This document shows, one piece after another, positions 1-10,180 of a stretch of DNA of 64,000 nucleotides. The stretch lies in assembly GCA_964575185.1 (NCBI GenBank), contig CAZNPW010000007.1:15638-79637 (forward strand). The letters are read 5' to 3'. The DNA comes from CAZNPW01 sp964575185 (GTDB taxonomy: Bacteria > Pseudomonadota > Alphaproteobacteria > Rhodobacterales > Rhodobacteraceae). A model generated the notes under the pieces. It was not told where the DNA came from. It did no database searches and was given only the letters and a program-made list of their open reading frames with translations. The translations under genes and the position numbers were made by a program. The stretch's first letter is position 1; the number at the start of each line of letters is the position of its first letter.

Positions 1-912
1 GGCGTGACGCCCGCCGGGCCGATGGACTGGATCGCCTTCGCCACCGCCGCGCGGCTGATCGACCTTCCGCCCGGCGCGGCGGCGGTGGAGATCGGGCCGG
101 CGGGCCTGACGCTGCTGGCCGAGGCCGACCAGCGCATCGCCGTCGCGGCCCCGGGGTTCCGGGTGACACGCGACGGCCGGCCCCTGCCCTCGCGCGTGGC
201 GGTCGGGCTGCGGGCGGGGCAGGTGGTCGACATCGCCCCCGGCCCGGCGGGGGTCTGGGGGTATCTGGCGCTGCCGGGGGGCGTCGCGGCGCCCGCGGTG
301 CTCGGCAGCCGGGCGACGCATGTGCGCAGCGGGATGGGCCGCGTGCTCGCGGCGGGGGACGCGCTCGAGGCCGGGGCCGAGGCGGAGGGGCCGGACATGG
401 CGCTGATCCCGCCGCCTTTGCCCGGCGGCCCGGTGCGCGTGTTGCCCGGCCCGCAGGACGACCACTTCGCGCCCGACATCCGGGCACGGCTGACCGCCGC
501 GACCTGGCGGGTGGGCGTGCGGTCCGACCGCATGGCCTGGCGGCTCGAAGGGCCGCCGCTGCCGGCGACAGGCGGGCACGACATCGTGTCGGACGGCACG
601 CCCATGGGGGCGATCCAGGTGCCGGGCGACGGGCAGCCGCTGGTGCTGCTGGCCGACCGCCAGCCGACCGGCGGCTACCCCAAGATCGCCTGCGTCATCA
701 CCGCCGACCTGCCGCGGCTGGCCCAGACGCGGCCGGGCGAGACGCTGCGCTTCGCCGTCGCGGGCCATGCCGAGGCGGTGACCGCCCTGCGCGCCGCCCG
801 GGCCTGGCTCGACGCCCTGCCGCGCCACCGCCGTCTGCTGGCCCTGCCCCCGCCGCCCCGGCGCGCGGAAGAGCCTGCGGCGCGCGACGACGGGGGCCCG
901 GGCCGCGCCTGA
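1..912 (+). CDS. biotin-dependent carboxyltransferase-like protein (KipA/PxpC family), 5'-partial
   Basis: This is the C-terminal ~300 residues of a KipA/PxpC-type protein, the subunit that in other bacteria works with PxpA and PxpB in ATP-dependent 5-oxoproline hydrolysis. The reading frame is open from the left edge of the window. The family normally begins about 30 residues earlier, so the first in-frame codon here (GTG at 4) is unlikely to be the start. Visible family features are an N-terminal GPMDW region followed by AAVEIG, the stretch YLALPGG, and a late region with RQPTGGYPKIA, which matches the conserved QTTGGYP-type segment. No partner genes are visible inside the window. The gene ends just before a GntR-type regulator on the same strand; a functional link between them is not evident. 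Confidence 0.8.
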   Translation, partial: GVTPAGPMDWIAFATAARLIDLPPGAAAVEIGPAGLTLLAEADQRIAVAAPGFRVTRDGRPLPSRVAVGLRAGQVVDIAPGPAGVWGYLALPGGVAAPAVLGSRATHVRSGMGRVLAAGDALEAGAEAEGPDMALIPPPLPGGPVRVLPGPQDDHFAPDIRARLTAATWRVGVRSDRMAWRLEGPPLPATGGHDIVSDGTPMGAIQVPGDGQPLVLLADRQPTGGYPKIACVITADLPRLAQTRPGETLRFAVAGHAEAVTALRAARAWLDALPRHRRLLALPPPPRRAEEPAARDDGGPGRA

Positions 913-956
913 TCGCACCGTTGCCGCAGGGTCGGCGATCGGGCAGACACGGGTCC

Positions 957-1757
957 ATGCCCGGCCCCGTCCCGCATCGCAAAGGCCCCGCGCCGCTCGG
1001 CGGCGTGATCCCGTTCCGCGGCATCCTGGGCGATACCGTCGCGGGCCTCGGCCGGCGGATCGTCGGGGGCGAGTGGGGCCCGGGGCAGGCCATCCCGCGC
1101 GAGGCCGACCTCTGCGCCGCGCTCGGCGTCAGCCGCGCGGTGGTGCGCGAGGCGGTGCGGATCCTGGCGTCGAAGGGCCTCGTCCGCAGCCGCACCTCGG
1201 ACGGCACGCGGGTGCTGCCGCGCCGCGAGTGGCGGCTTCTCGACCCCGACGTGATGGACTGGCGCATCCGCGCGGGCGACACCCAGGCGCTGCTTCTGGA
1301 CCTGTTGCGCGTGCGCGCCGTGCTGGAACCGGGCGTGGTGCGCGAGGCGACGGTGGTGGCAAGCCCCGACGGGCGCGCCCGGATCGTCGCGGCCTGGGCC
1401 GCCAAGGTCGACTGCTTCGCGCGTCCCGACCCCGACCTCGGCACGCAGCGGCAGCGGTTCATCGACACCGATCTCGAGTTCCACCGCGCCTTCCTGGCCG
1501 CGGTGGAATCGCCCCTGCTGTCGCAGCTTTTCGGCGTGGTCGAGGCGGCGCTGCGGCTGCTGTTCGACCTGCAGATGCGCGCGCGCGGCTACGAGACCCA
1601 CATGATCGGGATGGAGGAAGGCCACGCCGCCCATGCCCGCGTCATGGACGCCTGGGCCGCCGGCGACGCCGAGGCCGCCGAGGCGGCGATGCGCGACCTG
1701 ATCGCCCGCGCGATGGCCGACGCGCAGGCGGGGCTGACGCGGCTGTCGGCGCGGTGA
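957..1757 (+). CDS. GntR/FadR-family transcriptional regulator (FCD domain)
   Basis: DNA-binding repressor or activator with an N-terminal winged helix and a C-terminal FCD ligand-binding domain. The winged-helix part shows PREADLCAALGVSRAVVREA, typical of the FadR subfamily. The FCD part has LRVRAVLEPGVVREA, then FHRAFLAAVESPLL and a C-terminal HARVMDAWAAGD segment carrying the His that normally binds metal or ligand. I chose ATG 957 (266 residues); a TTG at 921 would add 12 unconserved residues. It lies convergent with the SDR gene and close to a sugar importer and sugar-acid enzymes, so it probably controls that module. The CTGAT repeats at 2538-2560 are a candidate operator, which is inference. 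Confidence 0.85.
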   Translation: MPGPVPHRKGPAPLGGVIPFRGILGDTVAGLGRRIVGGEWGPGQAIPREADLCAALGVSRAVVREAVRILASKGLVRSRTSDGTRVLPRREWRLLDPDVMDWRIRAGDTQALLLDLLRVRAVLEPGVVREATVVASPDGRARIVAAWAAKVDCFARPDPDLGTQRQRFIDTDLEFHRAFLAAVESPLLSQLFGVVEAALRLLFDLQMRARGYETHMIGMEEGHAAHARVMDAWAAGDAEAAEAAMRDLIARAMADAQAGLTRLSAR

Positions 1758-1760
1758 GGG

Positions 1761-2522
1761 CTATTCGTACATCCTGATCGATACCCCGCCGTCGATCACG
1801 ATGTTCTCGCCCACGATGAACCGGGCCTCGTCGCCGGCCAGAAGTGCGGCCACGGCGGCCACCTCCGCGGGGCGGCAGAGGCGGCCGGGGGGCTGGCGGG
1901 CCTCGGTCGCGGCGCGGGCGGCGGCGGGGTCGGGGTGGGTGTCGAACCACGCCTGCGCCAGCGCGGTGTCGGTGAAGCCGGGCGAGATCGCGTTCACCGT
2001 CACCCCCTGGCGGGCGTATTGCAGCGCCAGCGCGCGGGTCATGCCGAGAAGGCCGTGCTTCGCGACCGGATAGGGGAAGCTGTCGGGCACCACCGTGAAG
2101 GCGTGGGTCGAGATGATGTTGACGATCGCCCCCCGGGCGGCGGCCAGCATCCCGGGCAGCACGGCACGGGTGCAGTGCCAGGCGCCTTCCAGATCCACCG
2201 CCATGCAGCGGGCCCAGGCGCCATCGGGCATGGCGAGGGGGTCGTGGAAGACGTTGACGCCCGCGTTGTTCACCAGCACGTCGACCGTGCCGAGCGCCTC
2301 TGCCGCCGCCGCGGCCATCGCGCGGACCGCCACGGGGTCGCCGACGTCGCAGCGCAGCGCCACGGCGCGGGGCAGGCCTGCCGCCACCGCCTGAGCGCCG
2401 TCGAGGTCGATGTCGGCCAGCGCCACCGCCGCGCCCTCCGCCGCGAAGCGCCGGGCGATGGCCGCGCCGATCCCCTGCGCCGCCCCGGTCACGATCGCGA
2501 TCCGTCCCGCGAGCCCCTGCAT
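1761..2522 (-). CDS. SDR-family NAD(P)-dependent dehydrogenase (candidate galactose dehydrogenase)
   Basis: Classical short-chain dehydrogenase/reductase of 253 residues. The cofactor motif TGAAQGIG lies near the N terminus, NNAG follows in the core, and the catalytic set is Ser in NIISTHAF and Tyr/Lys in YPVAK. The C-terminal VIDGG is typical of the classical subfamily. The start is ATG at 2522; an upstream in-frame ATG at 2588 would sit on the start of the divergent gene and adds no conserved sequence. It is divergent from an AraF-like binding-protein gene, and a galactonate dehydratase gene lies downstream on that strand. I infer oxidation of an aldose (D-galactose, possibly L-arabinose) to its lactone. 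The substrate is not fixed by sequence; rhamnose or another sugar is possible. Confidence 0.82.
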   Translation of the reverse strand: MQGLAGRIAIVTGAAQGIGAAIARRFAAEGAAVALADIDLDGAQAVAAGLPRAVALRCDVGDPVAVRAMAAAAAEALGTVDVLVNNAGVNVFHDPLAMPDGAWARCMAVDLEGAWHCTRAVLPGMLAAARGAIVNIISTHAFTVVPDSFPYPVAKHGLLGMTRALALQYARQGVTVNAISPGFTDTALAQAWFDTHPDPAAARAATEARQPPGRLCRPAEVAAVAALLAGDEARFIVGENIVIDGGVSIRMYE

Positions 2523-2535
2523 GACGCTTGCCTTT

Positions 2536-2562
2536 GTCTGATGAACTGATCTAGCCTGATCC
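2536..2562. promoter_or_regulatory. candidate operator in a divergent promoter region
   Basis: The 65 bp between the divergent SDR and binding-protein genes contain three direct copies of CTGAT, at 2538, 2546 and 2556. Spacing of about one helical turn between the last two suits a dimeric regulator such as the GntR/FCD protein encoded nearby. No convincing -35/-10 pair can be assigned. The assignment is inferred from position and repetition only. Confidence 0.3.
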
Positions 2563-2587
2563 TGTCGGATGCAGACGGGAGGATGCA

Positions 2588-3556
2588 ATGAAGATGTTCC
2601 GCAGGACAGTCCTGTGCGGCGCGGCGCTGGCCGTCCTGGGCAGCGCCGCCATGGCCCAGGAAAAGCCGCTGCTCGTCGCGATCTACAAGTCGGGCACGCA
2701 GCAGTATTTCATCGACCAGGGCAACGGCTTCAAGCAAGCCGCCGAGGCCGCGGGGTTCGAGGCGCGCATCATCAACGTGGAGCTCGACGCGAACCTCGCC
2801 GTCAGCGCCGTGTCGGACGCCATCGCCGCCGGGGCCAAGGGCATCGCGATCACGGTGCCCGACCAGGCGCTGGGGCCGACCATCGCCAAGGCCGCCGCGG
2901 ATGCGGGCATCCCGCTGGTCGCCACCGACGACGCGATCAAGGACGGCGCAGGCAACGCGGTGCCCTTCGTCGGCTTCAACGGCACCGACATGGGCAACAA
3001 GGTCGGCGATGCCCAGGTGGAGCTGCTGAAGGCCTCGGGCTGGATGGCGGGCGACACCTACGGCGTGCTGCTGGCCGAGGTCGAGACGCTGAGCGTCTGC
3101 ATGGACCGCACCAACGCCATGCGCGCGAAGCTGGAAGCCGCGGGCGTGCCGACCGACAGGATCGTCACCGTGGCCTACGACGGCACCACCGACGCCGCGC
3201 TGTCGGCGGCGGGGCCGGTGCTGACCGCGAACTCGGCCGTCGAGACCTGGGCCGTGGGGGGCTGCAACGACGAAGGCGTGCTGGGCGTGACCAACGCGCT
3301 GCGCAACGCGAGCTACGACCCGGCCGACGTCATCGCCGTGGGCCTCGGTGCCTACGAGGCGTGCCGGCCGTGGAAGGAAAAGGTCGCGACCGGCTTTCGC
3401 GCGGCGCTTTACCTGTCGGGTGTCGACGTGGGCAAGGCGGCCGCCGGGGCGCTGGCCGCCAACATCAACGGCGGCACGCCGCTGCCGCCCGAAACCGTCG
3501 CCGCCACCACCATCGTGACGCCCGAGACCTGGGAAGCCACGATGCCCTGCGGCTGA
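2588..3556 (+). CDS. periplasmic sugar-binding protein of an ABC importer (AraF-like)
   Basis: Substrate-binding protein of 322 residues with a Sec signal peptide: two basic residues, a hydrophobic stretch, then SAAMAQ. The mature part begins KPLLVAIYKSGTQQYF, the class I fold typical of sugar ABC systems. Late segments (DVIAVGLGAYEA, GVDVGKAAAGALA) match the arabinose/galactose-binding AraF type more than the ribose type. A strong Shine-Dalgarno (GGGAGG) precedes ATG 2588. It heads an operon with an ATPase and a permease, and then the DgoD-like dehydratase. Known AraF proteins bind L-arabinose and D-galactose, which agrees with the catabolic genes, but specificity cannot be read from sequence. 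Confidence 0.87.
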   Translation: MKMFRRTVLCGAALAVLGSAAMAQEKPLLVAIYKSGTQQYFIDQGNGFKQAAEAAGFEARIINVELDANLAVSAVSDAIAAGAKGIAITVPDQALGPTIAKAAADAGIPLVATDDAIKDGAGNAVPFVGFNGTDMGNKVGDAQVELLKASGWMAGDTYGVLLAEVETLSVCMDRTNAMRAKLEAAGVPTDRIVTVAYDGTTDAALSAAGPVLTANSAVETWAVGGCNDEGVLGVTNALRNASYDPADVIAVGLGAYEACRPWKEKVATGFRAALYLSGVDVGKAAAGALAANINGGTPLPPETVAATTIVTPETWEATMPCG

Positions 3557-3615
3557 CGCCGCAGCGGCCGGACCCGGCGCTCCCCCGGGTCCGGCCGCCG
3601 TTGCCGGACATTCCC

Positions 3616-5108
<1,493 letters not shown>

Positions 5109-5112
<4 letters not shown>

Positions 5113-6104
5113 CCCGGACCTTGCGCTTCATCGGGCCGGAGAACCTGTCGCTGCTGATCGCGCTGGCGATCCTGACGGCGCTGATCGCGAGCCAGTCCGA
5201 CGCCTTCTTCTCGGCCCGCAACATCCTGAACATCATGCAGAACATGGCCGTCGTCGGCCTTGTCGCGGTGGGCATGACGCTGGTCATCGTGTCGGCGGGC
5301 CTCGACATCTCGGCGGGGTCCATCGCGGGCTGCGCGGGGGTGGTCTGCGCGCTGGTGGTGGCCGCGACCGGGACCGTGGCGGGGGGCGTCGCCGGCGGCA
5401 TCGCGACGGGCGCGGTGCTGGGCCTCGTGAACGCCTGCATCATCAGCTACCTGCGGGTGAACCCGGTGGTGGCGACGCTGGCCACCCTGTCGGCCTTCCG
5501 CGGCCTGGCCTTCCTGATCGCGCCCGACGGCAAGCCGGTGGGCCTGCTCGACCCCACCTTCGCGCTGCTCGGCTCGGGCCGGCTGTTCGAGGCCGGCGGC
5601 TTTCCCGGCCTGCCCGTGGCCTTCGTCATCATGCTGGCGGCGGTGCTGGTGGGGCACATCACCATGACCTCGACCGTGTTCGGACGGTCGATCTACGCGA
5701 TGGGCGGCAATCCCGTCGCGGCGCGGCTGGCGGGCATCGACCTGAACCGGATGCGGCTCGCGATCTACATGATCGCGGGGGCACTGTCGGGCCTGGCCGG
5801 GGTCATCATCGCCGCGCGGACGTCATCGGGCGCGCCGCTGGCCGGAACCAACCTGGAGCTCGAGGCGATCACCGCGGTGTTCCTGGGCGGCGCGCTCCTG
5901 GCCGGCGGCAAGGGCACCGTCGCGGGCACCATGCTGGCGGTGCTGCTGCTCGCCGTGCTGTCGAACGGGATGAACCTCCTCGGCATCCCGACCTTCTACC
6001 AGCTCGTCGCCAAGGGCCTCCTCCTCGTCGTCGCGGTGGCCATCGGCCAGTGGCGGCAGGCGGCGGCCGACCGGCGGCAGTCGCGCGCCGCCGCCGGAGG
6101 TTGA
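5109..6104 (+). CDS. sugar ABC transporter permease (AraH/RbsC-like)
   Basis: Inner-membrane permease of 331 residues, rich in hydrophobic helices; about ten are expected in this family. The cytoplasmic loop region GGNPVAARLAGIDLNRMR is the coupling segment seen in RbsC/AraH permeases. It overlaps the ATPase gene by 4 bp and is followed 3 bp later by the DgoD-like gene, so importer and catabolic genes probably share a transcript. It forms the translocation path for the sugar delivered by the AraF-like protein. Confidence 0.92.
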
Positions 6105-6107
6105 GGC

Positions 6108-7250
6108 ATGAAGATCACCGCCCTGAAGACCCACCTCGTCCCGCCGCGCTGGTGCTTCCTGAAGATCGAGACCGACGCGGGGATCAGCGGCTGGGGCGAG
6201 CCGGTGCTGGAAGGCAGCGCGGCCGCCGTCGCGGCCAAGGTCGGGGAATATGCCGACCTTCTGCTGGGCATGGACCCGACGCGGATCAACGACATCTGGC
6301 AGATGCTCTACCGCAACGGCTGCTACCGCGGCGGCAACGTGCTGATGAGCGCGATGGCCGGGATCGACACCGCGCTGTGGGACATCTCGGCCCGCGCGCT
6401 GGGGGTGCCGGTGCACCGGATGCTCGGCGGGCAGGTGCGCGACCGGGTCCGCACCTACCGCTGGATCGGCGGCGACCGCCCGCGCGACCTGATCGCCGGG
6501 GCGCAGGCGCTGCAGGCGCAGGGCTACACCGCCTGCAAGTTCAACGTCTGCGACGAGTTGCAGATCGTCGACAGCCACGCCGCCGTCGACGCGATCCTGA
6601 GGCGGCTCTTCGACCTGCGGGCGGCGGTGGGCGGCGGCATGGACCTCGCCTTCGACTTCCACGGCCGCGTCCACCTGCCCATGGCCCGCGTGCTCCTGCG
6701 CGAGATCGAACCCCTGCGGCCGATCTTCGTCGAGGACGCCGTGCCGGCCGACCTTCTGGCCGAGGCCGCGACGCTGCGCACCGCCGTGCCGCTGTGCTTC
6801 GGCGAGCGGCTGCACAACCGCGGCGAGTTCAAGGCCCTGTTCGAGGGCCGGTTCGCCAGCGTCACCAACCCCGACCCCGCCCATGTCGGCGGCATCGGCG
6901 AGACGCTGCGCATCGCCCACATGGCCGAAGCCTGCGACGTGGCGCTGGCCCCGCACTGCCCGCTGGGGCCGATCGCGCTGGCGGCCTGCCTGCAGGTCGA
7001 CGCGGTGTGCCACAACGCCTTCATCCAGGAGCAGTCGCTCGGCATCCACTACAACGCCGGGGGCGACCTGCTCGACTACCTGCTGCCCGACCACCGGCTG
7101 CACGTGGCGGACGGATACCTGGCCATTCCGCAGGGTCCGGGCCTCGGGATCGAGGTCGACGAGGCCGCCGTGATCCGCGCCGCGCAGGACGGCCACCGCT
7201 GGCGCGCGCCGGTCTGGCGGCACGCCGACGGGTCGGTCGCGGAATGGTAA
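6108..7250 (+). CDS. dgoD: galactonate dehydratase-like enolase-superfamily enzyme (DgoD-like)
   Basis: Acid-sugar dehydratase of the mandelate racemase/muconate lactonizing group, 380 residues. It resembles D-galactonate dehydratase from the N terminus (MKITALKTHLVPPRWCFLKI) through GGDRP. Metal ligands of the DgoD type are visible as Asp in DFHGR, Glu in FVEDAVP and Glu in FGERLHNR; the DFHGR His and a later His in LAPHCPLGP are the expected acid/base residues. The reaction would be D-galactonate to 2-dehydro-3-deoxy-galactonate plus water. It directly follows the importer genes and overlaps the next gene by 7 bp. Related dehydratases use other sugar acids, so the exact substrate is inferred. 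Confidence 0.87.
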   Translation: MKITALKTHLVPPRWCFLKIETDAGISGWGEPVLEGSAAAVAAKVGEYADLLLGMDPTRINDIWQMLYRNGCYRGGNVLMSAMAGIDTALWDISARALGVPVHRMLGGQVRDRVRTYRWIGGDRPRDLIAGAQALQAQGYTACKFNVCDELQIVDSHAAVDAILRRLFDLRAAVGGGMDLAFDFHGRVHLPMARVLLREIEPLRPIFVEDAVPADLLAEAATLRTAVPLCFGERLHNRGEFKALFEGRFASVTNPDPAHVGGIGETLRIAHMAEACDVALAPHCPLGPIALAACLQVDAVCHNAFIQEQSLGIHYNAGGDLLDYLLPDHRLHVADGYLAIPQGPGLGIEVDEAAVIRAAQDGHRWRAPVWRHADGSVAEW

Positions 7251-8104
7251 GCGGCGTCCACTGCGTCCTGTTCGCGCTGTTCGACGCGGACGGTCGGCCC
7301 GACCGCGGGTTGATGCGCGCACAGGCGGTCCATGCGCGGATGGCGGGCGCGGACGGCATCGTCACGCTCGGCCTCGCGACCGAGGTGGGCAAGCTGTCGC
7401 TGGCCGAGAAGCTGGACCTGATCGCCTGGGCCGCCGAGGACCGGGGCGAGCTGCCCCTGTCGGTGACCATCGCGGCCAACGGCGTGGCCGAACAGCGCGA
7501 ACTTCTCGCGGCCGCCACCGGCGCGGGGGCGGCGCTCGCGATCCTGCAACCGCCGCTCGCGGGGTCGTTCGGCGCGGCGGAGCATCTCGACTTCGTCGCG
7601 GCCGTCGGGGCGGGGGCGCGCATCTCGCTCGCGGTGCAGAACGCGCCGCAATACCTGGGCCGCGCGTTGTCGGGTGCCGACCTGTCGGCCCTGCGCGACC
7701 GGCTGCCGATGCTGTCGCACGTCAAGGCCGAGCTTCCGGCGGTGGACCTCGCCGCCTTCATCGCCCAGGCGCAGGGCCTGACGGTGCTGAACGGCCGCGG
7801 CGGGATGGAGATGACCGACGCGCTGCGCGTCGGCTGCCGGGGCTTCATCGTCGCCCCCGACGTGCTGCCGGGGGTGCGCGCCTGCTGGCAGGCCTGGGCC
7901 GACGGCGACCCTGCGCGCGCCGAGGCCGCCTATGCCGCCTTCCTGCCCGCCGCGCTGTTCGGGATGCAGTCGCTGGAGCACCTCGCCTGCTACGGCAAGC
8001 GCGTCTTCGGCCTGCGCGCGGGCCTGCCCGTCCACGACCGCGCCCCGGCGATGCGGCCGACCGAGGCGGGGCTGGCGCTGGCGCGGCGGTGGGCCGGCGG
8101 CTAG
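7244..8104 (+). CDS. dihydrodipicolinate synthase-family aldolase (candidate KDGal aldolase)
   Basis: Schiff-base (beta/alpha)8 aldolase/lyase of 286 residues in the DapA/NanA superfamily. The expected catalytic lysine is K161 in SHVKAEL, and NGRGGMEM follows where the family has a GxGG element. The usual Tyr-Asn pair (YN.P) is replaced by QNAP at about 132-135, so this is not a canonical DapA. The start ATG 7244 lies inside the end of the dehydratase gene. From context it may split 2-dehydro-3-deoxy-galactonate to pyruvate and glyceraldehyde, which would make a kinase unnecessary; none is seen here. A dehydratase role is the main alternative. Confidence 0.75.
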   Translation: MVSGVHCVLFALFDADGRPDRGLMRAQAVHARMAGADGIVTLGLATEVGKLSLAEKLDLIAWAAEDRGELPLSVTIAANGVAEQRELLAAATGAGAALAILQPPLAGSFGAAEHLDFVAAVGAGARISLAVQNAPQYLGRALSGADLSALRDRLPMLSHVKAELPAVDLAAFIAQAQGLTVLNGRGGMEMTDALRVGCRGFIVAPDVLPGVRACWQAWADGDPARAEAAYAAFLPAALFGMQSLEHLACYGKRVFGLRAGLPVHDRAPAMRPTEAGLALARRWAGG

Positions 8105-8535
8105 GCCGCCAGGCGCGCCAGGAACAGCCGGTCGCCCGCGCTGCCCGCCAGCCGCGCGGCGTCGGGCAGCGGCAGCCAGATCGCGTGGTGGCCGCGTTCG
8201 GTCGGCGGGCCGATGCGCCGGACGGGCCGGGCGAGGTAGACGGTGCAGACCTTCTCGGCCCAGAGGTCGTATTCGGGCATGAAGGTGAAGCGGCGGAACG
8301 CGCCGAGCCTGCGGGTGACGGCGATGTGCCAGCCCGTCTCCTCCATGACCTCGCGGTAGAGCGCGGGCAGGGGGTGTTCGCCCCGGTCGATGCCGCCGCC
8401 GGGAAGCTGGATCTCGGGGGCCGGTTCCTCCTGCAGGGTCATCAGCACGCTGCCCTGCCGCAGGATCGCCGCGTAGACCCCCGGGCGGCGGGTATACCGC
8501 TGGCCCGCCACCGCCGTCTCGCCCACCCGCCGCAT
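8101..8535 (-). CDS. Nudix hydrolase
   Basis: Small Nudix hydrolase of 144 residues. The Nudix box is complete: GGGIDRGEHPLPALYREVME followed by ETGW, carrying the REVMEE metal-binding residues. Nudix enzymes hydrolyse nucleoside diphosphate derivatives; the substrate is not predictable. It runs convergently with the aldolase gene and their stop codons overlap by 3 bp (CTAG). It is divergent from hslO. Confidence 0.85.
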   Translation of the reverse strand: MRRVGETAVAGQRYTRRPGVYAAILRQGSVLMTLQEEPAPEIQLPGGGIDRGEHPLPALYREVMEETGWHIAVTRRLGAFRRFTFMPEYDLWAEKVCTVYLARPVRRIGPPTERGHHAIWLPLPDAARLAGSAGDRLFLARLAA

Positions 8536-8628
8536 CCCTGAGCCCCCTTGGTGATCCGGTTGCCGGACTTATATTGGCGCGGTATCGCGGCGGGCGACAG
8601 GCCCGGCCGTGCCGCCAAGGGCAGCCCA

Positions 8629-9609
8629 ATGAACATCGCCAACACCCTCGCCTGGGACGACACCGTCCTGCCCTTCCAGCTTGACCGCCCCGACATCCGC
8701 GGCCGCGTCGCGCGGCTGGACGGGGTGCTGGACCAGATCCTGCGGCAGCACGCCTACCCCGCGCCGGTCGAGGCGCTGGTGAGCGAGGCCGCGCTGCTGA
8801 CGGCGCTGATCGGGCAGACGATGAAGCTGCGCTGGCGGTTCAGCCTGCAGGTGCGCGGGCAGGGCCCGGTCAAGATGGTCGCGACCGACTACTACGGCCC
8901 GCAGGCGCCGGGGGAGCCCGCGCGGATGCGCGCCTGGGCGAGCCTCGATGGGGAGATCCCGGCGGGGGCCGATCCGTTCAGCCTGCTGGGGCAGGGGTAT
9001 TTCGCGGTGGTCATCGACCAGGGTGCCGACATGACGCCCTACCAGGGGATCACGCCGCTGACCGGCGGGTCGCTGGCCGCATGCGCCGAGACCTACTTCG
9101 CGCAGTCCGAGCAGCTGCCGACGCGGTTCGTGATCGGGCATGGCCGCAGCCAGGCCCCGGGCGGCGCGGCGGGGTGGCGCGCGGGGGGCGTGATGATCCA
9201 GCACATGCCCGCCACGGGGGGCGTCAGCGGGGAGGGGACCGGCGAGGGCGGGCTTCTGACCCACGCCGACATCCTGTCGGGCGACGAGGGCGAGGACTGG
9301 CGGCGGACGAACATGCTGCTCGACACGGTCGAGACGCTCGAACTGATCGGCCCCTCGGTCGGGCCGACGGACCTGCTGGTCCGGCTGTTCCACGAGGAGG
9401 GGCCGCGGGTCTTCGACCCCCAGCCGGTGCGCTTCGGCTGTTCGTGCAGCGCCGACAAGGTGCGCCACAGCCTGTCGGTCTACACCCCGCGCGAGATCGC
9501 GCAGATGCTGACGCCCGAAGGCATCCTGACCGCCGACTGCCAGTTCTGCGGGGCGCATTACGCCTTCGACCCCGCGACGCTCGGCACCCAGGCCGCGGCG
9601 CATGGATGA
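8629..9609 (+). CDS. hslO: Hsp33 redox-regulated chaperone
   Basis: Cytosolic holdase activated by oxidation. The 326-residue product has the Hsp33 core and the C-terminal zinc/redox switch: Cys-X-Cys in GCSCSADK and Cys-X-X-Cys in DCQFCGAHY. The start ATG 8629 (MNIANTLAWDD) was chosen over an upstream in-frame codon at 8548, because the family begins near a segment like DDTVLPFQL. Its end overlaps the following Nudix gene by 8 bp, suggesting co-translation with it and the CCA gene. Confidence 0.95.
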   Translation: MNIANTLAWDDTVLPFQLDRPDIRGRVARLDGVLDQILRQHAYPAPVEALVSEAALLTALIGQTMKLRWRFSLQVRGQGPVKMVATDYYGPQAPGEPARMRAWASLDGEIPAGADPFSLLGQGYFAVVIDQGADMTPYQGITPLTGGSLAACAETYFAQSEQLPTRFVIGHGRSQAPGGAAGWRAGGVMIQHMPATGGVSGEGTGEGGLLTHADILSGDEGEDWRRTNMLLDTVETLELIGPSVGPTDLLVRLFHEEGPRVFDPQPVRFGCSCSADKVRHSLSVYTPREIAQMLTPEGILTADCQFCGAHYAFDPATLGTQAAAHG

Positions 9610-10180
9610 GGCGCGGCTGCGGCGGGCCGTGGCGCGGACCGCCGGGGCGAGTTCGGACTTCGACCTGGACCCCGGTTCCGTGCGCGACCCAGGCCGCGTG
9701 CTGCGGCCGGCCGCCGTGCTGGTGCCGGTGCTGGTCGATGCGGGCGCGCTGCTGCTGACCAAGCGGTCGCCGCAGCTGAAGCACCATCCGGGGCAGGTCG
9801 CCTTCCCCGGCGGGAAGGTGGACGGCGACGAAGGCCCCGAGGGTGCCGCGCTGCGCGAGGCCTCCGAAGAGGTGGGGCTGCCGCCCGCGCGGGTGGAGGT
9901 GCTGGGCCACCTGCCCGCGCACGAGACGGTCACGGGGTTCCTCGTCACCCCCGTCGTGGGCCTGATCCGCGGTGCCTTCACCCCGGTGCCCGAGGCGGGC
10001 GAGGTCGAGGAGGTCTTCGCGGTGCCGCTGGCGCATGTGCTGGCGCCCGCGAACTTCCGCGTCGAGAGCCGCATCTGGCGCGGGACGCGGCGGAGGTATT
10101 ATGCAGTGCCCTGGGGGCCGCATTACATCTGGGGCGCGACCGCGCGCATCCTGCGGGGCCTGGCGGACCGGATGGGATGA
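9602..10180 (+). CDS. CoA pyrophosphatase-like Nudix hydrolase (NudL type)
   Basis: 192-residue Nudix hydrolase of the CoA diphosphatase subgroup. Just before the box it carries LLTKRSPQLKHHPGQVAFPG, close to the motif that marks CoA-cleaving Nudix enzymes. The box itself continues GGKVDGDE with REASEEVGL. The expected reaction is CoA to 3',5'-ADP plus 4'-phosphopantetheine. It overlaps hslO at its start and the CCA-adding enzyme gene at its end (ATGA at 10177-10180), so three genes are tightly packed. Confidence 0.88.
   Translation: MDEARLRRAVARTAGASSDFDLDPGSVRDPGRVLRPAAVLVPVLVDAGALLLTKRSPQLKHHPGQVAFPGGKVDGDEGPEGAALREASEEVGLPPARVEVLGHLPAHETVTGFLVTPVVGLIRGAFTPVPEAGEVEEVFAVPLAHVLAPANFRVESRIWRGTRRRYYAVPWGPHYIWGATARILRGLADRMG

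Noticed and set aside
675..1634. Long open frames antisense to real genes, here and throughout the window
   Set aside because: GC-rich DNA has few stop codons, so antisense frames stay open. These frames show Arg/Pro/Gly-rich low-complexity translations, no motifs, and the opposite strand holds recognisable families.
2569..3615. ATPase reading frame extended upstream to 2569
   Set aside because: The upstream part is antiphase translation of the binding-protein gene. The conserved ABC start is at ATG 3616.
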